64,000 nt of DNA from Methanosuratincola petrocarbonis (lineage in GTDB: Archaea > Thermoproteota > Methanomethylicia > Methanomethylicales > Methanomethylicaceae): the NCBI GenBank assembly GCA_030522375.1, contig CP130488.1, positions 930,001 through 994,000 on the forward strand. The letters are read 5' to 3'. A program made the translations under genes and the position numbers. This document shows, piece after piece, positions 56,851 through 64,000 of this stretch (positions are counted from its first letter, which is position 1; every line of letters begins with the position of its first letter). The notes beneath the pieces were generated by a model. That model was not told the DNA's origin and did not search any database. It was given only the letters and a program-made list of their open reading frames with translations.

Positions 56851-59010
56851 TTAGACGAACATCTTCCCTAGCATCTTTTTCGAGTCGTCGTACCTGAGCA
56901 GATCCTCCTTGGACACGCTGGGCTGTATGGTCTTGAGGGCAGTCTCGAAGTGCTTCATCTGGATCTTCTTCGGCTTCATGTCCTCCCTTAGGGCGCTCAG
57001 CGCAGCCTCGCGGCACACCGCAGCTATGTCTGCGCCAGTGTAGCCCTCGGTCTTCTCTGCCAGCGCCTTCAGATCTACGCCCTCGTCCAGAGGCATCTTC
57101 TTCGTGTGCACTTTGAAGATCTCCTCCCTGGCACTCCTGTCAGGTATCGGTATGTAGACGGACCTGTCGAAGCGCCCTGGCCTGAGTAACGCCGGGTCGA
57201 TGAGCTCTGGCCTGTTGGTCGCACCGATGACAACGACATTCTTCAGGGAGACCAGCCCGTCCATCTCTGAGAGGATCTGGTTGACCATCCTCTCGGTGAC
57301 CCCCGAGTCAGTATGCCCGCCCCTCCTTGGAGCGATGGAGTCCAGCTCATCGAAGAAGACAATGCACGGCGCAGCCTGCCTCGCCTTCTTGAAGATCTCC
57401 CTGATCGCCTTCTCTGATTCGCCAACCCACTTGCTGAGGACCTCGGGTCCTTTGACGCTGATGAAGTTGGCCTGGCTCTCGGTTGCCGCAGCCTTCGCGA
57501 GTAGCGTCTTGCCCGTGCCCGGCGGTCCGTACAGCAGGATGCCCTTCGGTGGCTCGATGCCCATCTGCTCGAAGAGCTCGGGGTGCTTCAGTGGCCACTC
57601 GACCATCTCCTGCAGCTGCCTCTTCACATCTGCGAGGCCGCCAACATCATCCCAGTGAACCTCTGGGACTTCAACATAGACCTCCCGGAGGGCAGATGGG
57701 GTTATGTCTTTCATCGCCTCAAGGAAGTCAGCCCTGGAGACCTTCAGCGAGTTCAGGATCGAGGCTGGTATCGTCTGCTTCTGGAGATCAAGCTTTGGTA
57801 GGAACCTCCTCAGCGCCCGCATCGCTGCCTCCCTGGTGAGCGCTGCCAGGTCAGCCCCGCTGTAGCCGTGAGTCATCCCAGCGATCTCATCTATCTTGAC
57901 GTCCTCGCTCAGCGGCATGCCCCTGACATGGACTTGGAGGATCTCCTGCCTCCCCTTCTTGTCGGGCATCGAGATGGCTAGCTCGCGGTCGAACCTGCCG
58001 GGCCTCCTCAGGGCGGGGTCTATCGCGTCCGGACGGTTGGTCGCGGCTATCACGACGACCTGCCCCCTGCTCTTGAGCCCGTCCATGAGCGCAAGGAGCT
58101 GGGCAACGACCCTCCTCTCGACCTCACCCGAGACCTCTTCCCTCTTGGGGGCGATCGAGTCTATCTCGTCAATGAATATGATGCTCGGAGCGTTCTTCTC
58201 GGCCTCCTCGAAGATCTCCCTGAGCTTCTGCTCCGACTCGCCGTAGAACTTACTCATGATCTCAGGGCCGTTGATGGTGATGAAGTTGGCGCCGGATTCA
58301 TTGGCGACAGCCTTCGCGAGCAGCGTCTTCCCGCACCCCGGCGGTCCGTACAGCAGCACCCCCTTCGGGGGTTCTATGCCGAGGTGCTTGAAGAGCTCAG
58401 GATGGCGCATCGGGAGCTCTATCATCTCCCTTATCTTCTCCTTTGCATCCGCAAGCCCACCGATGTCCTCGTAGGATACCTTCGGCCTGGAGGTGTCGAT
58501 CTCCTTCACCGGCTCCTCCTTCACGACCACCTCCGAGTCCTCCGTGACGTATCCGGACTGTTCGGGCTGGATCGAGGCGACCACCAGCCGAAGGGCCTCG
58601 CCAAGGATCGGCACCATCACCGTGTCTCCCTTGCTCAGCGGCTTGTCTTCCAGGATTTGCCTAACGTACTCGCCGAAGTCAGAGCTGAACCTTATCGGCT
58701 CAGTCGGTGCAAGCACTATCTTTGAAGCGGGCTTCAGATCGACCCTAGAGACCTTCACGGTATCGCCTATTGAGGTCCCCGTGTTGTGCCTTATAATCCC
58801 GTCTATCCTGATAATGTCATGATCCTCGTCTTCAGCGTACGCGGGCCAGGCTATGGCTACGGTCCGCCGCTTCCCCTCCACTTCGATGAAATCGCCAGGC
58901 CTCAGGCCGAGCCTGCTCATCGCCTGGCGGTTCAACCTTGCCAATGCACGACCCACGTCCCGGGTGCGCGCCTCGGCAACTTCAAGCTCTATTGATCTGT
59001 TCTCGGTCAT
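56851..59010 (-). CDS. cdc48: CDC48/VAT-type AAA+ unfoldase
   Basis: 719 residues. The N-terminal domain (~180 residues) begins LEVAEARTRDVGRALARLNR with a double-psi barrel. D1: GPPGCGKTLLAKAVA, SIIFIDEIDSIAPKREE. D2: GPPGTGKTLLAKAAA, CIVFFDELDSIAPRRGG, with second-region-of-homology arginines in DPALLRPGRFDRSVY. It unfolds proteins and can pass them to the proteasome. The C-terminus ends KKMLGKMFV and lacks the hydrophobic-Tyr-X tail used to dock on the 20S core. It is divergent from hsp20 over a shared AT-rich promoter. Confidence 0.97.
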   Translation of the reverse strand: MTENRSIELEVAEARTRDVGRALARLNRQAMSRLGLRPGDFIEVEGKRRTVAIAWPAYAEDEDHDIIRIDGIIRHNTGTSIGDTVKVSRVDLKPASKIVLAPTEPIRFSSDFGEYVRQILEDKPLSKGDTVMVPILGEALRLVVASIQPEQSGYVTEDSEVVVKEEPVKEIDTSRPKVSYEDIGGLADAKEKIREMIELPMRHPELFKHLGIEPPKGVLLYGPPGCGKTLLAKAVANESGANFITINGPEIMSKFYGESEQKLREIFEEAEKNAPSIIFIDEIDSIAPKREEVSGEVERRVVAQLLALMDGLKSRGQVVVIAATNRPDAIDPALRRPGRFDRELAISMPDKKGRQEILQVHVRGMPLSEDVKIDEIAGMTHGYSGADLAALTREAAMRALRRFLPKLDLQKQTIPASILNSLKVSRADFLEAMKDITPSALREVYVEVPEVHWDDVGGLADVKRQLQEMVEWPLKHPELFEQMGIEPPKGILLYGPPGTGKTLLAKAAATESQANFISVKGPEVLSKWVGESEKAIREIFKKARQAAPCIVFFDELDSIAPRRGGHTDSGVTERMVNQILSEMDGLVSLKNVVVIGATNRPELIDPALLRPGRFDRSVYIPIPDRSAREEIFKVHTKKMPLDEGVDLKALAEKTEGYTGADIAAVCREAALSALREDMKPKKIQMKHFETALKTIQPSVSKEDLLRYDDSKKMLGKMFV

Positions 59011-59043
59011 CTTGATACACCTGACATACCCATATACTACAGA

Positions 59044-59058
59044 AAGATATATATTTTA
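59044..59058. promoter_or_regulatory. AT-rich promoter core between divergent cdc48 and hsp20
   Basis: AAGATATATATTTTA, centred near 59051, reads as a TATA box on both strands and predicts transcript starts near 59025 (cdc48) and 59077 (hsp20, before GAGGTGG). A shared stress-responsive promoter is plausible. Confidence 0.45.
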
Positions 59059-59089
59059 CTGCGATATATTCTAATTCCAGAGGTGGTTG

Positions 59090-59536
59090 ATGGTGTCCTA
59101 CGGGATCGACATCTTCGACGATTTCCGGAGGATGATGCGGGAGATGGAGAGGTTCATGGGTAGCATGACCGAGGAGATGCAGAGGAGGCTACCCGTCCCC
59201 AGTGAGCAGGGCTTCAGGGAGCCGCTGGTCGACATCAACGAGACCCCCGACGAGGTCATAGTCACAGCTGAGCTCCCAGGAGTCCCGAAGGAGAACATCG
59301 AACTAAACCTTACCGATAGCACTTTGGAGATAAAGGCGACCCAAAAGCAGGAGGTCTCCGTCGAGAAGGGGGGCGTCAGGAGGAGGGAAAGGCGGTCGAT
59401 GAACTTCTACAGGCTCATCGAGCTCCCCTGCGGGGTCGACGGCTCCAAGGTGAAGGCGACGTTCAACAACGGCGTCCTAGAGGTCAAGATGCCGAAGCTC
59501 GAGAAAGCAAAGAAGCACACAATCAAGATCGAGTGA
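59090..59536 (+). CDS. Small heat-shock protein Hsp20
   Basis: 148 residues from ATG 59090, with GAGGTGG at 59080-59086. The alpha-crystallin domain covers residues ~45-148: PLVDINETPDEVIVTAELPG, VPKENIELNLTDSTLEIKAT, NFYRLIELPCGVDGSKVKAT, FNNGVLEVKMPKLEKAKK. The final IxI motif (HTIKIE) is present for oligomer assembly. The N-terminal arm is rich in Met and Arg. It holds unfolding proteins for refolding; the divergent CDC48 gene makes a protein-quality pair. Confidence 0.95.
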   Translation: MVSYGIDIFDDFRRMMREMERFMGSMTEEMQRRLPVPSEQGFREPLVDINETPDEVIVTAELPGVPKENIELNLTDSTLEIKATQKQEVSVEKGGVRRRERRSMNFYRLIELPCGVDGSKVKATFNNGVLEVKMPKLEKAKKHTIKIE

Positions 59537-59561
59537 ACTCCCGCACATCCTACCTTTCATC

Positions 59562-59576
59562 ATTTTTCCCTTTTTT
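59562..59576 (+). terminator. T-rich terminator of hsp20
   Basis: ATTTTTCCCTTTTTT lies about 25 nt after the hsp20 stop codon. The remaining ~140 bp to gatC contain a CATTTTTATTAC promoter-like box (59691-59702) and no gene. Confidence 0.5.
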
Positions 59577-59717
59577 CATAGCAAATCAATTTTTTCTGAT
59601 TTCCCATTTCAGTTAATCGACTGCAATATCGCAAGAGCGAATTGTGCTGGGAGATCCAAGTTTTTAGATGCATGTGGATCACAACAACAGCATTTTTATT
59701 ACGCACAACGGGGTATT

Positions 59718-60038
59718 ATGCGTAAAAGGAAGGGGGCAACGATGGAGAGCATCAAGACCGTTTCCAAGGAGAGGACCGAGAGGCTGGCTTGGCTCTCGAA
59801 GATCGCGCTTACGCCTGAGGAGGTAGAGAAATTCACAGAACAGCTCAACAGGATACTCGAGTTCGCTAGGGCGCTCGACAGCCCGGAGGTTGAGGCAGCG
59901 GATCCGACATTCCATGTTCTGAACCTCACTAACGCATTCAGGGATGATCTTGAGGAGGCTGGGCTCGAGAGGGAGAGGGCGCTCTCGACGGCTCCAAAGG
60001 TAAAGGACGGGTTCATCGTAGCCCCCAAGATTGTGTGA
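59718..60038 (+). CDS. gatC: Asp/Glu-tRNA amidotransferase subunit C
   Basis: 106 residues (98 if ATG 59742 is used). The GatC pattern is ERLAWLSKIALTPEEVEKFT followed by EQLNRILEFARALD, then the acidic linker and the C-terminal FRDDLEEAGLERERALSTAP with KVKDGFIVAPKIV. It clamps GatA to GatB. First gene of gatCAB; gatA starts 18 bp later. Archaeal GatCAB usually makes Asn-tRNA, with GatDE handling Gln-tRNA; gatDE is not in the window. Confidence 0.92.
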   Translation: MRKRKGATMESIKTVSKERTERLAWLSKIALTPEEVEKFTEQLNRILEFARALDSPEVEAADPTFHVLNLTNAFRDDLEEAGLERERALSTAPKVKDGFIVAPKIV

Positions 60039-60056
60039 TTCGGGCGAGTGCTGGCT

Positions 60057-61496
60057 ATGGCGAGGCTTGAGGACCTGACTCTCTTCGAGTCGGTTGAGTC
60101 GATCAAGAACGGCGAAATAGAGAGGGAGGCGCTCCTGGAAGCCCTCCTCGCGAGGATCAGGAGGCTGAACCCCGAGTATGGCGCATTCATAACCGTTAAC
60201 GAGGGCATAGCAGATTTGGAGGGGGGCGCCGGATCCAAGAATGGTACGATCGAAGGGGCGCCCATAGCGATCAAGGACTGCATATGCACAAAGGGGCTCA
60301 GGACAACCTGCGCCTCGAAGATACTCAAGGACTACGTTCCGCCTTACGACGCGACTGCCGTCTCCAGGATCAAGTCGGAAGGCGGGATCGTAATCGGGAA
60401 GACAAACATGGACGAGTTTGCGATGGGGTCATCAACCGAGAACTCGGGGTTCTTCATATGCCGGAACCCCTGGGACAAGACGAGGGTCCCCGGGGGTTCT
60501 TCCGGCGGTTCTGCGGTGGCGGTATCGGCGAGGCTAGCCCTTGCGGCTCTCGGGTCGGACACGGGGGGATCGGTGAGGTGCCCTGCGAGCTTCTGCGGGA
60601 TAGTCGCGATGAAGGCGACCTACGGGCTGGTCAGCAGGTTTGGCCTGGTAGCCTACGCCAACAGCCTCGAGCAGATAGGGCCTATGGCGAGGGACGTGAG
60701 GGACTGCGCCCTCCTCCTCAATGTGATTAGCGGGCACGACCCCAAGGACTGCACCACTATCCCCAGAGGGAAAGAGGATTACCTCGCATACCTCAAGAAG
60801 GACGTCAAGGGGCTAAGGATCGGCGTCCCAAAGGAGTTCTTCGGGGAAGGCACGGACGGCAGGGTGGAAAGGGAGGTCTGGAAGGCGGTGCACGCCCTCG
60901 AGGGGCTCGGGGCAACCTGGGAGGAGGCTTCCCTGCCCTCCCTCAAGTACGCGCTCCCAGCTTACTACATAATCGCAATGTCGGAGGCCAGCTCGAACCT
61001 GGCAAGGTTCGACGGGATCAGGTACGGGACTAGGGAAGAGGACGAAGGGCTGAACTGGGAGGAGTCGTTCTCCAAGACCAGGGGGGCGAACTTCGGCAGC
61101 GAGGTGAAGAGGAGGATCATCCTCGGCACATTCGCGCTCTCCTCAGGGTACTACGAGGAGTACTACCTGAAGGCGCTGAAGGCTAGGACGCTGATCAGGA
61201 GGGGCTTCGAGCGCCTCTTCAAGGGGTTCGACGTGCTGGTCGGACCGACGATGCCTACCCCTGCGTTCAGGATCGGCGAGAAGGCTGAGGATCCGCTCGA
61301 GATGTACATGAGCGACATTGACACGGTTTCTGCTAACCTCGCGGGCATACCAGCGATCTCGGTCCCGTGCGGGTTCGCCGACGGGCTCCCGGTCGGGCTC
61401 CAGATAATGGGGCCGCCGCTGGGGGAGGGCAAGATAATAACGGCTGCGAGGAGGGTTGAGGAGGAGCTGGGGCTTGATCTGATGCCCCCGGTGTGA
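60057..61496 (+). CDS. gatA: Asp/Glu-tRNA amidotransferase subunit A
   Basis: 479 residues. Amidase-signature enzyme that frees ammonia from glutamine or asparagine. The Ser-cisSer-Lys triad is visible: Lys in GAPIAIKDCIC, the cis-Ser in PGGSSGGSAVAVSA, and the nucleophile Ser in GSDTGGSVRCPASFCG. ATG 60057 is preferred; GTG 60048 is in frame. The glutamine-binding tail (IPAISVPCGFADGLPVGLQI) is present. The middle gene of gatCAB, with a 21-bp gap to gatB. Confidence 0.95.
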   Translation: MARLEDLTLFESVESIKNGEIEREALLEALLARIRRLNPEYGAFITVNEGIADLEGGAGSKNGTIEGAPIAIKDCICTKGLRTTCASKILKDYVPPYDATAVSRIKSEGGIVIGKTNMDEFAMGSSTENSGFFICRNPWDKTRVPGGSSGGSAVAVSARLALAALGSDTGGSVRCPASFCGIVAMKATYGLVSRFGLVAYANSLEQIGPMARDVRDCALLLNVISGHDPKDCTTIPRGKEDYLAYLKKDVKGLRIGVPKEFFGEGTDGRVEREVWKAVHALEGLGATWEEASLPSLKYALPAYYIIAMSEASSNLARFDGIRYGTREEDEGLNWEESFSKTRGANFGSEVKRRIILGTFALSSGYYEEYYLKALKARTLIRRGFERLFKGFDVLVGPTMPTPAFRIGEKAEDPLEMYMSDIDTVSANLAGIPAISVPCGFADGLPVGLQIMGPPLGEGKIITAARRVEEELGLDLMPPV

Positions 61497-61517
61497 GGCG
61501 GAGGTTGGTGAGTCCCA

Positions 61518-62987
61518 ATGATCAATGATGTTCAGGGAGAGAAGGACGGCGTCGTGATAGGCATAGAAGTGCACTGCCAGCTCAACAGGCTGAGGACAAA
61601 GCTCTTCTGCGGTTGCAGCACCGACTACAGGGGGAAGGAGCCGAACACGAACGTATGCGAGGTCTGCCTTGGGCACCCCGGGTCGCTGCCTAGGCCGAAC
61701 GCTAAGGCAGTCGAGCTTGCGGTCATGGCCGGGCTGGCGCTGAACAGCAGGATAAGCGAGAGGACATCGTTCTACAGGAAGAACTACTACTACGTGGACA
61801 TGGGTAAGAACTTCCAGATCTCGATGTACGAGACCAAGGGGTCGAAGACGATCTGCGAGGGTGGCTTCATCGACATCAACGTGGGGAGCTCCAGGAAGAG
61901 GGTCAGGATCACGAGGATACAGCTCGAGGAAGACCCTGCGAAGCTCGTGCACATCGGGCCGATCGACCTCTCGCCGTACACGCTCGTGGACTACAACAGG
62001 GCAGGGATGGCGCTCCTCGAGATAGTCACGGAGCCGGACATGTCGTCCCCGAGGGAGGCGAGGCTCTTCCTCCAGAAGCTGAGGTCGATCATGGAGCACA
62101 TCGGGGCATTCGACGGTGGCATGGAGGGGGCAATGAGGTGCGACGCGAACATCTCGATCAAGGGGGGCACGAGGGTCGAGATAAAGAACATATCCTCTTT
62201 CAAGGAGGTTGAGAGGGCCCTCAACTTCGAGATCTCGAGGCAGAGGAGCCTGCTCGAGAAGGGGGAGAGGGTCAGGCGAGAGACGAGGCACTGGGACGAG
62301 GTCAGGAAGGTCACAATATCGCTCAGGGAGAAGGAGGAGGAGCACGACTACAGGTACTTCCCTGAGCCGGATATCCCGCCGATAACCATAAGCAGCGAGT
62401 TCATAGAGAAGGTCAAGGGGAAGATGCCTGAGCTGCCCGACGCCAGGGCTGAGCGCTTCGTCAGGGAGTACGGGCTGCCGCAATACGACGCGCAGGTCCT
62501 GACAGCTGAGAAGAGGCTCGCGGACTTCTTCGAGGAGGCTGCGCGGCTCTTCGGGGAGCCGAAGACTGTGAGCAACTGGATCATGAGCGACCTCCTTGGC
62601 GTGCTACATGAAAAGGGCTTGGGGATAGAAGAGGCCAAGATTTCCCCAGCTTCGTTTGCTGGGATGCTCAAGATGATCAGGGACGGGACGATAAGCGGGA
62701 AGATCGGGAAGATCATACTCCCCACGCTTGTGACCAGCGGGAAGAGCGCAGAGGAGGTCGTCAGGGAGAACGGCATGACCAGGATCGCGGACAGGGAGGC
62801 AATCGAGAAGGTGGTAGAAGAGGTCTTCTCGGAGAACCCCAAGGCCGTCTCGGACGCGCTCTCGGACGAGAAGGCTGCACACTTCCTCGTGGGCCAGGTG
62901 ATGCGGAAGACAAGGGGGAAAGGCGACCCCGAGCTTGTGAACCTGTGCATCAGGGAGAGGCTCGAGCGCATGAAGTCTGGCGCATAG
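61518..62987 (+). CDS. gatB: Asp/Glu-tRNA amidotransferase subunit B
   Basis: 489 residues. Kinase-like subunit that activates misacylated tRNA. Blocks: GIEVHCQLNRLRTKLFCGCS, CEVCLGHPGSLPRPNAKAVE, YFYPDLPK-equivalent RKNYYYVDMGKNFQISMYET, RITRIQLEEDPAKLVH and MRCDANISIKGGTRVEIKN. Zinc ligands appear as CGCS and CEVC. The C-terminal YqeY-like tail domain starts at about residue 340 and ends FLVGQVMRKTRGKGDPELVN. ATG 61518 follows GGAGGTTGGTGAG. Last gene of the operon. Confidence 0.96.
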   Translation: MINDVQGEKDGVVIGIEVHCQLNRLRTKLFCGCSTDYRGKEPNTNVCEVCLGHPGSLPRPNAKAVELAVMAGLALNSRISERTSFYRKNYYYVDMGKNFQISMYETKGSKTICEGGFIDINVGSSRKRVRITRIQLEEDPAKLVHIGPIDLSPYTLVDYNRAGMALLEIVTEPDMSSPREARLFLQKLRSIMEHIGAFDGGMEGAMRCDANISIKGGTRVEIKNISSFKEVERALNFEISRQRSLLEKGERVRRETRHWDEVRKVTISLREKEEEHDYRYFPEPDIPPITISSEFIEKVKGKMPELPDARAERFVREYGLPQYDAQVLTAEKRLADFFEEAARLFGEPKTVSNWIMSDLLGVLHEKGLGIEEAKISPASFAGMLKMIRDGTISGKIGKIILPTLVTSGKSAEEVVRENGMTRIADREAIEKVVEEVFSENPKAVSDALSDEKAAHFLVGQVMRKTRGKGDPELVNLCIRERLERMKSGA

Positions 62988-63026
62988 GAAACTCAACCCA
63001 TGCGAGGATGGGGCGGCACAGGGGCT

Positions 63027-64000
63027 TTAAGAGGGCTTTGAATGTGCCCTCCTCGCTAAGAACGCGAGCGAGAGGGCGACCGCAGACGCGAATGCAGCAT
63101 AAACTAAGGCGTTGCCAGTCATCAAGACCCCCTCCTCGTTCACTATGGCATCAAAGTTCTGGGCTTCGACCTCAGACCTGACGGTCATGTATGGCAAAAA
63201 AGACTCTAGTCTCAGCGCGTAATTGCCGTACCCAAGCTCCTCTGCTTGGTTGCCGTTGATCGAGACTGACGCGCCTGTCACAGGCGAACCGTCAGAGGCA
63301 TAAGAGAGGCGCACCGATACCGCGCATTCGCCTGGTCTCGAGGCGGAGTGGTCGAAGCTGGAGAGGATCTGGTCGAAGACTACGGAGGCTGGATTGCAGA
63401 TCTGCACAAAACCCGTCAAGTTATATAGATCATCAGTGACGCTCTCGACCGAATAGTAGTACCTCCCCAATGAGCCTTTGACGGATGATTCGTTCAGGAC
63501 AAACCCACCTGCCCACTCATCAGAGTCGTACGCATAATGCCCAAAAACGCTGAAGTTGACTTGCCGGCCTACCTGAATCCTCAACCCATCCGGCTCGATC
63601 CTGTCAATGATGATCTGGTCGAAGACGATGGAGGCTGGGGGCGCAGTCCGGTTGATTTTGGTAACTGGGTTATGGTTGTCCTGCACCGTGGATACATACA
63701 TGACAGATTCGCCAACCAAGGTCCTTGTGATAGGAAGTTCCCAGCGATCCAGGTCCCCATTCCATGAGGCTGGTGAGCCGTTTATGAAGACGCTGCCGTT
63801 CGAGGGTGTGAAAGGCATCCCGTCGTACTGGTAGAAGACCCTGAACCAGACGACCTGCTCAGATCCGAGATCCGCCCTTCTGGAGCTCGAGCCGCTCTCA
63901 TTCACTAGGAAAGAATCGGCGATGAAATTGCTTGATGGGGACCACTCACCCTTGTTCCCAGCCAGGTCTATTGCCCTCACATGCCAGACCCACATCCCAG
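63027..64000 (-). CDS. Large surface protein, C-terminal part (truncated by window end)
   Basis: At least 324 residues, with the frame open through base 64000. The first visible part, WHVRAIDLAGNKGEWSPSS, looks like the end of a fibronectin-III-like domain. Then come two Ig-like units, each holding an ASxVFDQI phrase (ASIVFDQIIID and ASVVFDQILSS) and a GSVFINGSPA or GASVSINGNQA strand. The C-terminus ends in a membrane anchor (ALVYAAFASAVALSLAFLAR) and a basic tail, so the domains face outward. Many N-x-S/T sites (NESG, NGS, NLT) suggest glycosylation. Probably a cell-envelope or adhesion protein. Confidence 0.8.
   Translation of the reverse strand, partial: GMWVWHVRAIDLAGNKGEWSPSSNFIADSFLVNESGSSSRRADLGSEQVVWFRVFYQYDGMPFTPSNGSVFINGSPASWNGDLDRWELPITRTLVGESVMYVSTVQDNHNPVTKINRTAPPASIVFDQIIIDRIEPDGLRIQVGRQVNFSVFGHYAYDSDEWAGGFVLNESSVKGSLGRYYYSVESVTDDLYNLTGFVQICNPASVVFDQILSSFDHSASRPGECAVSVRLSYASDGSPVTGASVSINGNQAEELGYGNYALRLESFLPYMTVRSEVEAQNFDAIVNEEGVLMTGNALVYAAFASAVALSLAFLARRAHSKPS

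Noticed and set aside
61143..62483. A 446-residue open frame antisense to gatA/gatB
   Set aside because: It spans the junction of two certain genes, is dominated by Arg, Leu, Pro and Asp, and shows no motif. It is a shadow of biased codon use.

Overview
The window is archaeal and comes from a methane-metabolising organism. It carries mcrB, mcrG and mcrA in one operon, mcrC and mcrD, two fused double ABC ATPases of the component A2 type, and most of the methanogen-specific marker proteins that assemble, modify and activate methyl-coenzyme M reductase (MCR). TBP, Rpo12, CDC48, homotypic EndA, GatCAB, a Ser/His signal peptidase and TrpB2 confirm an archaeon. McrA and McrB keep every active-site position I can map from the Methanothermobacter enzyme, so this reads as a methane-type MCR rather than an alkyl-CoM reductase. 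The mcrBGA order with mcrDC elsewhere, a RACo-type activator and a sulfonate importer beside mcr make a hydrogen-dependent methylotroph of the TACK group (Methanomethylicia/'Verstraetearchaeota') my best guess. This is inference: no 16S gene, no mtr genes and no methyltransferases lie in the window.

Layout. 1-13.8 kb is housekeeping: M42 peptidase end, SAH hydrolase, tRNA endonuclease, thioredoxin reductase, GlyRS, agmatinase, Rpo12, a coiled-coil/glycosyltransferase pair, class II HMG-CoA reductase, ferredoxin and an HD protein. 13.8-23.3 kb is MCR locus 1: leftward mcrD-mcrC-mmp5-wHTH, and rightward mmp3-mmp6-mmp17-mmp7-A2 paralogue-RACo-like-unknown. 23.4-32.9 kb holds an ACT regulator, TrpB2, a small accessory regulator/membrane/secreted cluster, TPI, NadE, a PD-(D/E)XK protein, the ThiDN/ThiR divergon and a DRG-type GTPase. 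33-40 kb is MCR locus 2: mmp15-ycaO-tfuA-atwA, mmp2, DUF2098 and a P-type-ATPase-like HAD protein. 40.6-48.4 kb is the mcrBGA operon, then an XRE regulator, a sulfonate/taurine-type ABC importer and a DUF4443 regulator. 48.6-64 kb holds DUF2124, gamma carbonic anhydrase, porCDAB, signal peptidase, TBP, LeuA, CDC48, Hsp20, GatCAB and the end of a large surface protein.

The genes fit together as a nearly complete MCR production line. McrBGA is the enzyme. YcaO/TfuA make its thioglycine. McrC, Mmp3/5/6/7/17 and the A2 ATPases drive ATP-dependent reductive activation. Two ASKHA ATPases with metal-cluster cysteines (Mmp15 and the RACo-like protein) are candidate low-potential electron injectors. 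The sulfonate importer could supply coenzyme M or a precursor.

Expression signals are typical of archaea: TATA-like boxes about 26 nt upstream of the inferred transcript start, GGTG/GAGG Shine-Dalgarno sequences, frequent TTG and GTG starts, and several probable leaderless genes. Genes are tightly packed and many neighbours overlap at their 3' ends. There is no gene-free stretch above 300 bases. I saw no tRNA, rRNA, CRISPR array or insertion sequence.
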